A stretch of 64,000 nt of DNA from Coix lacryma-jobi var. lacryma-jobi (taxonomy: Eukaryota; Streptophyta; Magnoliopsida; Poales; Poaceae), in the NCBI GenBank assembly GCA_009763385.1, contig VDCT01000286.1, positions 1,279,962 through 1,343,961 on the forward strand. Direction: 5' to 3'. Below are positions 11,197 through 20,843 of this stretch, piece by piece (positions within the stretch are counted from its first letter, which is position 1; each line of letters begins with the position of its first letter). A program made the position numbers and the translations under genes. A model generated the notes under the pieces. The model saw only the letters and a list, made by a program, of their open reading frames with translations, was not told the DNA's origin and made no database searches.

Positions 11197-11496
11197 CTAA
11201 TCCACTTGGCCACAACCAAAGCAACTAACAACACATGCACATTTCTCCCACATCACAGTCCAACAAGATGTACTGTCTGCCACTCCAACCGGATAGGAAG
11301 GTAAGGTAGGGGTAGGTGCAGTAGGAATTGAGTTGATTCTTGAGTTAAAAGCATCTAGAGCTGCAGAAGCTTCCTCAAAAGACTTGTACTTTTTATGCAC
11401 AGCTCCCTTAACTTTGAGGACATACTGACTGCACTCGGCCCAGCTGGTGTAAATACCTGGTTTGGTGCCCTCGAAAACAACATACCAACCAGGCAT
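11197..11496 (-). CDS. Small RNase H1 N-terminal / Cauli_VI-like domain ORF in CACTA C1
   Basis: A 99-residue ORF begins a few bases after an AG acceptor (ATG at 11496). Its first 50 residues match the RNase H1 N-terminal hybrid-binding fold (Pfam Cauli_VI, viroplasmin-like): WYVVFEGTKPGIYTSWAEC, then KGAVHKKYKSFEEASAAL. No catalytic RNase H domain follows. The C-terminal half is low in similarity and Cys-rich, ending CGQVD. It ends 171 bp before the transposase start on the same strand, so it may be an upstream ORF on the same transcript or an alternatively spliced first product. In this fold the domain binds dsRNA or RNA-DNA hybrids; its role in the transposon is unknown. Confidence 0.68.
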   Translation of the reverse strand: MPGWYVVFEGTKPGIYTSWAECSQYVLKVKGAVHKKYKSFEEASAALDAFNSRINSIPTAPTPTLPSYPVGVADSTSCWTVMWEKCACVVSCFGCGQVD

Positions 11497-11504
11497 CCTT
11501 CTGC

Positions 11505-11995
11505 GTTTTGTAAACTAAAGTATTATATATTTCTAATTTCTATAAACAACTAATTTAACTGATCTCTATTTCTCCAAAATAATAAAATATACTAATTAAA
11601 CCGGTCACATTTTGTAAACTAAAGTATTATATATTTCTAATTTCTGTAAACAACTAATTTAACTGATCTCTATTTCTCCAAAATAATAAAATATACTAAT
11701 TAAAACGGTCACATTTTGTAAACTAAATTATTATATATTTCTAATTTCTGTAAACAAATGATTTAAATGATCTCTATTCCTCAAAAAAACTAATTAAACT
11801 GTCACATTTTCTAAACTAAAGTATTATATATTTCTAATTTTTATGTAAACAAATGATTTAAATGATCTCTATTTCAAAAAAAACTAATTAAACCGGTCAC
11901 ATTTTCTAAACTAAAGTATTATATATTTTGTTTTCTAAACCGGTCACATTTCTCTAAAAGACTAAAATAAACTAATTAAACGGTCATATTTTGTT
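11505..11995. repeat. About 100-bp AT-rich tandem repeat (five copies)
   Basis: Units beginning ACTAAAGTATTATATATTTC recur near 11513, 11617, 11722, 11813 and 11909, with internal deletions giving periods of 91-105 bp. The array fills the likely intron between the C1 leader and the small RNase H1-N-like ORF. Confidence 0.85.
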
Positions 11996-12061
11996 TTTAG
12001 ATTAATAATTTGAACTATCAAGTCAATGAACTCAAAATAGCTACAAAAATGAATAACTTAA

Positions 12062-12261
12062 GCTAGTAACCTTTCAACGAGTCGATGGCGGTGTAGATGT
12101 GATGAAATAAATCAATCGCCGGAGATGTGTTAACAAACAAAAATCACCGGAGGAGAAGAGAGCAAACAAGCAAGCAAGAGCAAGCAGTGACTGAATGAAG
12201 AAAAATGAAGACAGGAGCTCGGGCACGGCTGGAGGTAGAAGAACATTTCAAATATAGGGAG
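12062..12261 (-). promoter_or_regulatory. TATA box and leader of the C1 transposase transcript
   Basis: On the minus strand CTATATTTG (about 12257-12249) follows the palindrome array. About 180 bp of pyrimidine-rich leader with CTTCTTCATTCAGTCAC-type sequence comes next and runs to a plausible splice donor near 12070. The order matches a CACTA 5' promoter. Confidence 0.55.
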
Positions 12262-12742
12262 GGACATTTAGCCCCGGTCCTTATTCCCAGCCGGGGCTAA
12301 ATGTTGGCATTTAGCCCCGGCTGGGTACACCAACCGGAACAAAACCTTTTAGTCCCGGTTGGTGTTACCAACCGGGGCTAAAGATGCCAACATTTAGCCC
12401 CGGCTGCATACACCAACCGGGGCAAAACCTTTAGTCCCGGTTGGTGTTACGGCCCGGGGCTAAAGATGCCAACATTTAGCCCCGGCTGCATACACCAACC
12501 GGGGCAAAACCTTTACTCCCGGTTGGTGTTACGGCCCGGGGCTAAAGGCCGGTCTTTAGCCCCGGTTGGTAACACCAACCGGGACTAAAGGCCCCTCTGA
12601 CAATTGAGCCGTTGGGCTGGGGAGCTTTAGTCCCGGTTGGTGTTACCAACCGGGGCTAAAGGCCTTTCTAGTCCCGGGCGCAAATTTTTCCGTGGCTAAT
12701 GCTGATTTTGCAAATCGTCCAAAGGCCTGTTCTCTAGTAGTG
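12262..12742 (-). repeat. Right terminal inverted repeat and subterminal array of C1
   Basis: The terminus is at 12721-12742. Inside it are about ten units of TTTAGCCCCGG(C/T)TGG and their inverses, paired into hairpins around GTAACACC or GTGTTACC centres. At least two consecutive blocks (12357-12470 and 12420-12545) are near-identical duplications of about 67 bp. These are the presumed transposase binding sites. Confidence 0.85.
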
Positions 12743-12980
12743 AGAAGTCGTTTAGGACAGCGATACGGTCTCCAAATCATAACTTTGACCACTTATTTCT
12801 CTAAAAATATTTATTATAAAGTGGTATATATATATTTATGAAAGTACTTTTCAAGACAAATTTATCTATATGATTTTTACATCTCTAAACTCAATAATTT
12901 AAAAGTTATTCATAATTTATATTCTCAATGTTTGATTGAAACCTTGTTCAAAACGACTTCTATTTTTGATACGGAGGGAG
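12743..12980. mobile_element. Stowaway-type MITE, truncated on the left by C1
   Basis: The right end reads ATACGGAGGGAG (12969-12980), the standard Stowaway terminus. The left side starts abruptly at the C1 end with AGAAGTCGTTTAGGACAG, which is the inverse of CAAAACGACTTCT near the right terminus. Only about the first 20 bp of the left arm is missing, as expected if C1 inserted into the arm. Confidence 0.75.
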
Positions 12981-13682
12981 TGCAACTTTGTAGTTGAAAA
13001 TTTTTCTTTTAAATTTATTTGGGCTCCCAAAAACTTAGTTTAAATTTGGTACAATATAATATTAGGATAAAGAATATCTAATATGAACACAAATCGGTGT
13101 TGGGTAGAGTGGCTAGAGGGAGGAACAAGTGAGGTTGAGGCACACAATTTTTGTACGCGCCCCCGAAAAATGGGTAGCCGGTACCGGTAGGGCCCTTCTG
13201 GGATTTTTTTAAAATTTTTAGCCCTGATTTTAGAATTCTAGGAAATAAATTAGTAAGAGCTAGAGTGGCTTGTTTTTTCGGTTGCCTCTATAAATCGATC
13301 TACAGGGACAGTCTGGGAACCGTTCCTTTACAAATCAATGAGTTGTAGTCTTGGTTATACCCTCTAGAACATCTTAAGCCGACCCTACGAAAACCCTTCT
13401 ATAGTAGTGAATCTATTGCTACATGGTTAAATGAGCACAACATGACAGGGATTTTTGCATCGAGCGGCCATGCGTACAACAGCCAGCATGGTGTGTCCAT
13501 TGTACCAGAGATGGCTGCAAGGGAGACACTCATCCCAGGTTCGCAACATGTTGGCCAGGGACTAGAGTGTTGGCTCCTACTACCTTGAGCAATTAGCCAG
13601 GGACCACGAACTAGGATCATGCTTCATCAGCCATCATTATCTCATTAAGGTAGCTAGGATAGATTAAGTTTTGATTGTACAA
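12981..13682. other. Unassigned intergenic DNA
   Basis: No coding potential was recognised. There is a short GGTACCGGTA palindrome near 13180. Frames here are short and lack domain signatures. Confidence 0.4.
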
Positions 13683-14077
13683 CACTAGTGGAGACACATC
13701 CTTTAGTCCCGGTCGGGAAGGGGACCTCTCTTGCAGTGTGTGAGATTCAAACTCAGTACCTCTCGCCTCACGCATAAACTCCTTACCAACTCAATTGTAT
13801 ACGACATGTGACACAGTCCTGTACACTCTCCTTTTAAATTGATTCATGGGGGACCTTTAGTTCCAGGTGGAAGACCTTTAGTCCGGGTTGGTAACACCAA
13901 CCGGTCCCGGTTGGTAACACAAAAGTCCCTCCTGCAAATGTCTGTCGTTGCAAATGGGCTTTAGTCCCGGTTGGAGCCACCAACCGGGACTAAAGAGCTC
14001 TTTAGTCTCGGACCCAAATTAATCCGGGACTAAAGCCAAATTTAGCATCGAGACGAAAGGTCTGTTCTCTACTAGTG
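13683..14077. mobile_element. Non-autonomous CACTA element with tRNA-like insert (395 bp)
   Basis: The termini are CACTAGTGGAGACACATCC and, inverted, CACTAGTAGAGAACAGACC. They are flanked by a perfect 3-bp target duplication CAA (13680-13682 and 14078-14080). Internal TTTAGTCCCGGTTGG palindromes match C1, so C1 is a plausible source of transposase. No ORF is present. Confidence 0.88.
13735..13806 (-). ncRNA. tRNA-like sequence inside a small CACTA element
   Basis: Read on the minus strand, an A-box-like segment (TTGAGTTGGTAAGGAG) is followed by a B-box-like segment (GAGTTTGAATCTC). The 25-nt spacing between the D-arm and T-arm motifs matches a normal tRNA. The T-arm stem is mostly paired, but the anticodon and acceptor stems do not pair well, so it is a derived tRNA-like module and not a functional tRNA gene. 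It is homologous to the segment at 22404-22470. Confidence 0.5.
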
Positions 14078-15289
14078 CAAAAACTGCAATAAAGGAAAGC
14101 AAAGTTGCGATGGTGAGATAGATCATAGATGGTTCAGATAAAAAGAAGGACACGATATGTTGTCAGACAACTCTCTTCCAACCTTGATATTTTTTCTGGT
14201 TGTGGTGCTTTATTATCTAAAGTATTGCAAGTTAGCCGGTATGCGCGCTTGTCGTACAGAGTTTAGGATTGGTTGATGGGAACACCTTGATTGCCGCAAA
14301 TGTTTACTTTCTGATCATACAATTATGTTGGTGCGTCAAAGACAAAATGGGCAATTGAATATGGATAGCTTGGTGATGAAGGATTATTTGGTGAAATCGC
14401 CCAAGCAGCAGTATTTTTGGAGAACTGCAATGTTATTTTGAAGTATGATGATTCTTTATCATGGATATGCTACTTATTTCTAAATGTATTGCCTTGTGGT
14501 GGATGTTGATGATATGATTGATGCATCTCTACTTGTGAGGATGTTGAACGATCATCAAAACTTTTTGATGAGAGACGATTAAGAATCTATCTTTGAAGAA
14601 TCTTCCTGTGTGCCTCGAAAAGTAGAATTCATAAATGGTGGACCTCCATGTCGAGTATGTTATTTTTTTCTGACTAGTAAACATTTTATGCTTTTGCTGC
14701 CGACGTTCCTAGGACCTCTCTCTCCTTCATCTCCAGTGTGTTTGCCGAAGATAAGAAGGGGCAGGGGGCATCCTTTTCCCACAGTTCTCTAATGCCTTAT
14801 GGTTGAGCCGAAATAAATTTCTTGCGAAATCAGATGATTTTCAGTCAGGATAGTTTTTCCTGCGATGACTTCGGTAATTACCACGACGAGATCGATGTTG
14901 TAGGTGTTGATTTGATGACATTTATCTGCAAGGGGAGGGGTGCTTTTGGGATCCACCGACGAGGACAGCGACTCTAAGTCATCGATCTCATCGTCGGTGG
15001 ATGTGGTGAGGAAATCAAGGTTTCGAGATGATGAATCTGAATCCAATGTCATACCTGACGATGCAACTGCCGATATTATTTCAGTATGTCCAATAATATT
15101 TTGGGTTGATCATTGGGTTCGGTATAAGAACTGCACTTTGGCTCTACTGTTCGAGGGAAACCATTGTTTTTTTTATGATGGAGGGAAGCTATTGTTGAAG
15201 AAGACGGTAGGATGGAAGAATATCTAGGTAGAATATTATGTAGTTTTACTATAGATTTCTTGCACGTGTAAAATAGGGATGTATACTAT
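14078..15289. other. Unassigned intergenic DNA
   Basis: Moderately AT-rich with only short frames. Neither strand gave a recognisable domain, although the low-repeat character between 14130 and 15230 could hide a decayed gene. No terminal repeats were found. Confidence 0.35.
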
Positions 15290-15842
15290 CACTACAGGAA
15301 AGACAGGCTTCGCCGAGTGCCGGCCAGTTTGCCGAGTGCCAAATTTTGGGCACTCGGCAAACAGCCTCTTTGCCGAGTGCCGGAAATCTGGCACTCGGCG
15401 AAGACTGCGCACAAGGCAAAGACTGCTTTGCCGAGTGCCCAACACTCGGCAAAGAAAAGCACTCGGCGAAGTGACCTCTTTGCCGAGTGCCGCACACTCG
15501 GCAAACACGAGCACTCGGCAAAGTGTCGCGGACCAGACGGCATCCAAGCCCGTTAGATTTGCCGAGTGCTCGCCGTCTGCCACTCGGCGAAGACCCCCTC
15601 TTTGCCGAGTGCCAGACACGTGGCACTCGGCAAAGCGTGTGGCCCCGTTGTTTGACACGTGGGCTGTTCGTTGCCGAGTGCCACGTGTCTGGCACTCGGC
15701 AAAGAGGGGGTCTTCGCCGAGTGCCAGCCACGTGGCACTCGGCAAAGCACGTGGGCTGTTCTTTGCCGAGTGCCACGTGGCTGGCACTCGGCGAAGATCC
15801 CCTCTTTGCCGAGTGTCAGTCCATGTGGCACTCGGCAAAGTT
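15290..15842. repeat. Left subterminal array of C2
   Basis: About a dozen GCCGAGTGCC / GGCACTCGGC units are arranged as inverted pairs with GAAGA or AAAGA spacers. Long frames on both strands through this array are artefacts of its symmetry. Confidence 0.9.
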
Positions 15843-15844
15843 TT

Positions 15845-16075
15845 TTTTTTTGGATTTTGGACACCGAATTTTTTGTGGATCATCCCCACAGTACTATGGC
15901 CAACATGTTCAAATTTGACAGTTTTTCAAAACTTTTCGTGGTAGTGTGGGGATGACCCACAAAAAATATAACGAAAAGTTTTGAAAAACTGTTAAATTTC
16001 AACATATTGACAGTGGTAGTGTGGGGGATGACCCACAAAAAATTTGGTGTCAAAATTTCAAAAAAAAAAAATAAA
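15845..16075. repeat. Inverted repeat (hairpin) between the two C2 arrays
   Basis: Arms of about 100 bp (15855-15945 and 15968-16065) share, in inverse, AAAATTTTTTGTGGATCATCC, CAACATGTTCAAATTTGACA and TTTTCAAAACTTTTCGT. Little loop sequence lies between them. The core resembles the much longer hairpin at the same relative place in C3. Confidence 0.8.
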
Positions 16076-16079
16076 ACCT

Positions 16080-16285
16080 TTGCCGAGTGTCAGCGCTGAC
16101 ACTCGGCAAAGAGCATATTTGCCGAGTGTCGTGCCAGCTGGCACTCGGCGAAGAGTGGCCTGCTGGCCGCTGCGTATGTGCCACGTGGCCCTCTTTGCCG
16201 AGTGCCAGATCGGCTGGCACTCGGCAAAGAGAGGATCTTCGCCGAGTGCCAGCCGATCTGGCACTCGGCAAAGACTTTCGAAATT
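16080..16285. repeat. Second subterminal array of C2
   Basis: Further TTTGCCGAGTG(T/C)C inverted pairs lie on the inner side of the hairpin, so the hairpin is bracketed by arrays on both sides. Confidence 0.85.
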
Positions 16286-16317
16286 AAAAAAAATACAAAA
16301 CGACCTTTCGGCCAGCC

Positions 16318-17280
16318 ACACGCGCACACCCGCACACGCACACACGCACCCGCAGCCGCACCGCTCGCCGCCGCGCCGCCGCTCGCCGCCGCGCCGCCGG
16401 CCCCGCCCCGCCGCGCCGCGCCCCCGGCCCCTCCCGGGCCGCGCCCCGGCCGCGCGTCCCCCGCCCCGGCCGCGCCCCGGCCGTGCGCCCCTCGCCCCGG
16501 CCGCCGCCGGCCCCACCCGCCGCCGGCCGCGCCCCGGCCCCGCCCCGCCGCGCCCCGGCCTCCGCTCCCCCCGCCCCGGGCCGTGCCCCTCGGCCCCGGG
16601 CCCGCCGTGCCGAGGAGAGGAGGAGAGGAGGAGGAGAGGAGAGGAGGAGGTGGAGGAGGAGAGGAGGAAGAGGAGGAGAGGAAGAAGAGGAGGAGTGGAG
16701 AAGAGAGGAGGACAAGGAGGAGAATAGTGGCCTCGTCGTCAAGCCGCTTCGGTCGTCCCCGTAGCCGTCGCCGAAGCTCGTTCTTGCTATTCTCGTCACG
16801 AAGGTATGCCCTATGTAGTTAGTAAATAGTTAGTAGTTGTAGTTAGTAGTTAGTAGTTAGTAGTTAGTAGTAGTTAGTAGTGTTAGTGTTAGTGTTAGTG
16901 TTAGTGTTAGTAGTAGTAGTGTTAGTGTTAGTAGTAGTGTTAGTGTTAGTAGTAAAGTATATGGCTCATCTTGGTACTATTGTGATTGTTGGTCTTCGTG
17001 ACTATGTCTGCTATACATGTGGTTGTTGGCCTTCGTGCCGACGTTTTCTGTAGGTTTTGGGAACCTCGCCGTGCAGGGGAGGTGCTGCCGAAATTTTTGG
17101 TCGAGACTAACCATATGCTTTTTTTTGGCAGGAGGAGGACCCGGCGGAGGGACTCGGCGACCCCGATCGTCTTCGTCGGCGTTGCGGGTCTGCCTGCACC
17201 GCGTCGTGTCGCCACTGCCCCGACTCACCACTGCCCCGCTAACCTGACCTCACCGACACCTTAGGTATAACCCCTCTATC
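16318..17280 (+). other. GC-rich promoter and leader region of C2
   Basis: C-rich DNA (16340-16610) is followed by a GAGGA/GAAGA purine tract (16612-16715) and a TAGTTAGTAG / GTTAGT minisatellite (16813-16955). Near 17180-17270 is a segment shared with C3 (32260-32350) that includes GGGTCTGCCTGCACCGCGTC and CACCGACACCTTAGGTATAA, probably a non-coding first exon ending at a splice donor. Confidence 0.55.
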
Positions 17281-17715
17281 CGTATCCTTAGGTATCTGAT
17301 CTTTGGTCGCGTAACCTAGTTAGACGTCTCCCGTTCGAAAGAGATACAGTCTTAGATATTCAGTCCTTTGCATATCTGCGACCGTATCTCTTTCGAATTG
17401 TCCACGTATTTTGGACAGCCCGCGGATGCGTAGATGAGCTAGTTTCCATGTTCTGCTCCTGTCAGAGTCAGAGTTTCGGCACCACCTCCTCGTTGTTCTT
17501 CGGATACACACTCTCCCTGTCAGGACGTGTATCGGGAGAACATCGAGGAGGTGCTGCCGAAATTCTGTCTCGGGTAGGAGTAGAACATGGAAACTAACCC
17601 ATCTGCGCATCCTCGGGTGGGATTAGGACCTATCCTTCTCCTATTAGATGGTAGGAATGCCGTGTAGATGCAATTGCTGGTTTTATTATTCGCTTACATA
17701 TGTATATGCCAGAGG
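17281..17715 (+). other. Leader or intron before the C2 transposase start
   Basis: It contains an inverted repeat built on GAAAGAGATAC (near 17337) and GTATCTCTTTC (near 17385). A hairpin-forming pair around GATACACACTCTCC / GGAGAACATCG follows (17500-17560). Both segments have counterparts in C3 near 32400-32590, so they belong to the transposon and are not host DNA. Confidence 0.5.
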
Positions 17716-18357
17716 ATGGATAACCGTGACTGGATGTACACGGGCCACGCAAGTAAGAGCACAGAATGGGTTACTAAGACCAATGCTTTAATAGAGCATG
17801 CGTTTGGTCCGGCTGCTAAAGGGTCGAGTCGGATGCCGTGTCCCTGCAGCAAATGTGGGAACAAGAAAAGAAAATATAAGAATAACGTGGGGGTAGATCT
17901 TTACAAGTACGGATTCGTTGAAAACTATACTTGTTGGGTCCACCATGGTGAAGCCGATCGGATTAGAGAGGAGGTGGTGAGACAACGTCTCGAGGAGTAT
18001 GATGGAGATGCCGGGGTAGCAGACATGATGGGAGACTTTCAAGAGGCTCAATTCGGTGAAGGATTGGAGGAGCCAGAGGACACCGCAAAGGCGTTCTACG
18101 ACATGATGTCTTCGGCACAGAAGCCCCTTCATGAAAAGACAATGGTTTCACAACTGGATGCCATTGGACGCCTAATGGGGTTCAAGTCCCAGTATAGCTT
18201 GAGTCGAGACGCCTTTGATGGCATGTTGGCAATTTTGGGCACCCTGTTGCCGGAGGGTCACATTCTGCCGAAGAACACGTACGAGTCACAGAAACTTCTT
18301 CGTGCACTTAAGATGCCGTATGAGCAGATCCATGCTTGTCCAAAAGGGTGCATCCTA
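17716..18357 (+). pseudogene. CACTA TNP2-like transposase, N-terminal fragment
   Basis: From the ATG at 17716, about 214 residues match the N-terminus of the C3 transposase: MDNRDWMYTGHAS, paired Cys in CPCSKCGN, GFVENYTCWVHHGEA, and EQIHACPKGCIL at the end. Similarity to C3 stops right after the CATCCTA shared by both (C3 near 33290). The frame runs on into foreign sequence and ends at 18510. The catalytic Transposase_21 core, DUF4218 and DUF4216 are all missing, so it cannot catalyse transposition. A truncated DNA- or protein-binding product is possible but speculative. Confidence 0.88.
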
Positions 18358-20584
18358 GGAGGGAGCCGACTCCCGACCCGACTCCCGACCCGGCGCAGAC
18401 CTCCTCGGACCACGCCCAGGGGGACGCCACAGGGACGACCAGGAGGATGTCGGACGACGACACCACTTCCTCGGAGCGTCGCCAGGGGGACCAGGGGGAC
18501 GAGAACGTAGGTGCCTCAGGAGGGGGTTCCACTTCCTCTGCTTCGAGCAGAGTGTACTTGCGCGGCCCCTCGCAGCTCCCGCAGCAGCGGATCGCACCTA
18601 GCCGCCGCCCGGTGATTCGACCTTACAGCGACAAGTAAGTTACCATTAATGTTTTCACTACTTGTTCACATGACATGTTCAAAATTGAACTTCCGACTAA
18701 CACTTGTTCTTAATGACCCATGCAGGAACTGGGAACTTGTGGCAGGGGGCAAGACACGCCATATCAATGGCACGTTAAGTCTTCTGATTCGGAAGAACTA
18801 TCCTGGCTTGGTCACCTACGCCGGGGTTAGGTCACCGCCCTGGACGTGGGACCACTTCGGTGCTGCTGTGGACCCCAGGTACACCACCGTTGCAGCGCGG
18901 ATTAGGGCCGAGTTCTGGGTGAGTCTTGCTCGCACAACATTTCTCAATGATACGTATTTGTCGGACGTTCTTCAAATAATGAAAGGGTACTTTGCGTGCA
19001 GGAGTACTTTGCGTGCGAGGCAGGGAGAGAGGCCGAGGCGTTGCACGTGCAGGACAGGGTCTGCAGGTCCCGGCTAGCGGATATGTACCACGAGGCGCGG
19101 ATCCAGTGCATCATCAACTACAACGCCGACGTGTTGGGGACGGCGGTGAAGAAGACGGATGCTAGGCAGATGATGCTCACCAGGGAGACCGACCTCACTA
19201 GGGAGCAGTACATCTAGGTACGTACAAAACAGTAATACTGATTGGTCCATCCATCACTTAGCGGCTCTTCTAACATATTAAATACTTATTGTCTTGCAGT
19301 TCTGTCCTGGTTGGTGCGCCAATCACCTAGACTGCTGGGTGGCCATTGTGGACAAGTGGAAATCGGACGAGTGGTACGAGAGGCACAGTGCCCGCCGAGA
19401 CTGCCGCCTGCAGATGCCTAGGGTGCCACACCACCAAGGCAACCTTAGCCTCGCTGCGTACGCCGACAGATGGGTATGCTCTACTGATTTTTTTATTCTA
19501 ACACTCAATTACTCATTACTTGTAATCATCTGTGTTTTCATCGCAGTCCCAGTCGCATGGTGGTGAGGAGTGCCTCCCTTTCAAGGCGTACCACTTGTCG
19601 CACCAGGGCAAGGCGACTGCAGCGAGCACCCAGTACAACCCAAACGCCGGGCCCGAGGCGTTCACCAACATGAACGCCTACACCAAGGTCACCGAGTACA
19701 CCACTGCGGCTCGCGAGCGCCATGGGGAGGACTTCGATCCGGCCACCCAGCCCCTAGATACAGACCTGGTGATGAGGCTGGGAGGAGGGAAGCAGCACGG
19801 CCGGTACTGGATAGCCAACAGCGCAGTTGACTCGTCCTCTGTTCCCAACCTCGCTGAGATTCGAGCTGCCAGCACGAGCTCCTCCGTCCCCATACGACCT
19901 CGGCAGCCAACCTCACAGCAGATGATGGCAGCACTTCAGGTAAGTACTTGTTCTATTCGTCGTTCATTGCTTTTATACATATACCTTGTCTTTGCATTGT
20001 TTAAACCTTACGGGACGAATTTTGCAGGCCCAGATGCAGGCCCAGGCGGACCAGATGCAGAGGTTGCAGGCCATGCACGAGGCTGAGGCGGCGGCCCATC
20101 GTCGCGACTTACTGGCCGTCCAGCAGCGGGAGGCGCAGAGGACGCAGGACATAGCTCACTTCTTTGGGAGCCTGAACATCCCGGGTGTTGTCGTGCCTCC
20201 CTCGCTGCTCACTCCTTTTGTGCCTCCTGTTACTCCTACGACAGAGACTCCAGTGAGTATATATGGTTGTTTATATTTCTTTAACTTTTACGGCTGTCCT
20301 CCAGGTGCTAACGAATTTGCTTCTCCTTTGTGCACTCACAGTCGGAGGGTTCGGCACCGACTCCTCAACCTGGCCTTCCTCCGCACACTCTGCAGATCAC
20401 TGGTGGCCCTCCTCCGCCCTATGGGTGGCCAGGTTACCCTCCTCCGCAGTCAGGGTACACCGGGTGGCCATCTGGACCTCCGCCGCCTGGGTGGCAAGGT
20501 TGGCAAGGTGGTCCTTCGGGCGGGTCGTGGGACGCGGGGCAAGGTGGGAGTTCTTCACAATCTGAGCACCAAGGTGAGCAGTGA
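18358..20584 (+). pseudogene. CACTA second gene (TNPA/En-Spm type), 5' part deleted, one nonsense codon
   Basis: Exons inferred by GT-AG and phase: 18358-18636, 18725-18918, 19002-19217, 19299-19472, 19547-19939, 20028-20251 and 20341-20584, all joining in phase 0. The product matches plant En/Spm (Ptta) proteins (SLLIRKNYPGLVTYAG, ARIRAEFW, ADMYHEARIQCII, DEWYERHSARRDCRL). It ends in a glutamine-rich coiled-coil segment and a Pro/Gly/Trp-rich tail. Two defects are seen: the start was removed by the internal deletion, and the last codon of the third exon is TAG (19215-19217), where C3 has AAG. The same exon carries a 6-residue duplication (LTRETD). Otherwise the frame is clean, which suggests recent inactivation. 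Confidence 0.82.
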
Positions 20585-20843
20585 TGGCCGACTTAGATTT
20601 GTGATGGACTTGTGAGATGGATGTGATGGACTTGTGAGAGCATGTGATGGACTTGTGAACTTGTGGACTTGTGAGCTTGTGATGCATGGAGACTGAACAT
20701 GTGATATTTGTTTGAAATGGATATGTATGTTATGGATGTGTGATATATATGCATGTGATATTTGTCTGAAATGGAATATGAATGTGTGATATGTTCTCTG
20801 TGTAGGGAAATGAAAACAGGAAAAAAAAATTCCTTTTTTCCCA
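20585..20843 (+). other. 3' untranslated region of C2 second gene with minisatellite
   Basis: Repeats of GTGATGGACTTGTGAG and of a longer GATATTTGT(T/C)TGAAATGG unit (20700-20790) follow the stop codon. No gene was seen. Confidence 0.5.

Larger units (their letters stand above)
1..12742 (-). mobile_element. CACTA (En/Spm) transposon C1, left end outside window
   Basis: The right terminus, read on the minus strand, is CACTACTAGAGAACAGGCC ending at 12742, a typical CACTA terminal inverted repeat, with AGA as the adjacent candidate target duplication. Palindromic subterminal repeats lie at 12262-12720 and at 1-152. Between them, on the minus strand and in order, are a TATA-containing leader, a small RNase H1-N-like ORF, a TNP2-like transposase and a TNPA-Ulp1 fusion gene. 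Both main genes read through without an obvious break, so the element may be autonomous. The left terminus and second target duplication are outside the window. It is inserted in a Stowaway MITE, the rest of which follows at 12743. Confidence 0.88.

Noticed and set aside
15236..15944. Frames of 140-221 residues on both strands
   Set aside because: They arise from the GCCGAGTGCC palindromes, which lack stops; every frame repeats the same few motifs such as CRVP and LGK.
16044..16822. Frames of about 150-227 residues in C2
   Set aside because: They are produced by the C-rich leader and purine tract and show only Pro/Arg/Ala or Arg/Glu runs.
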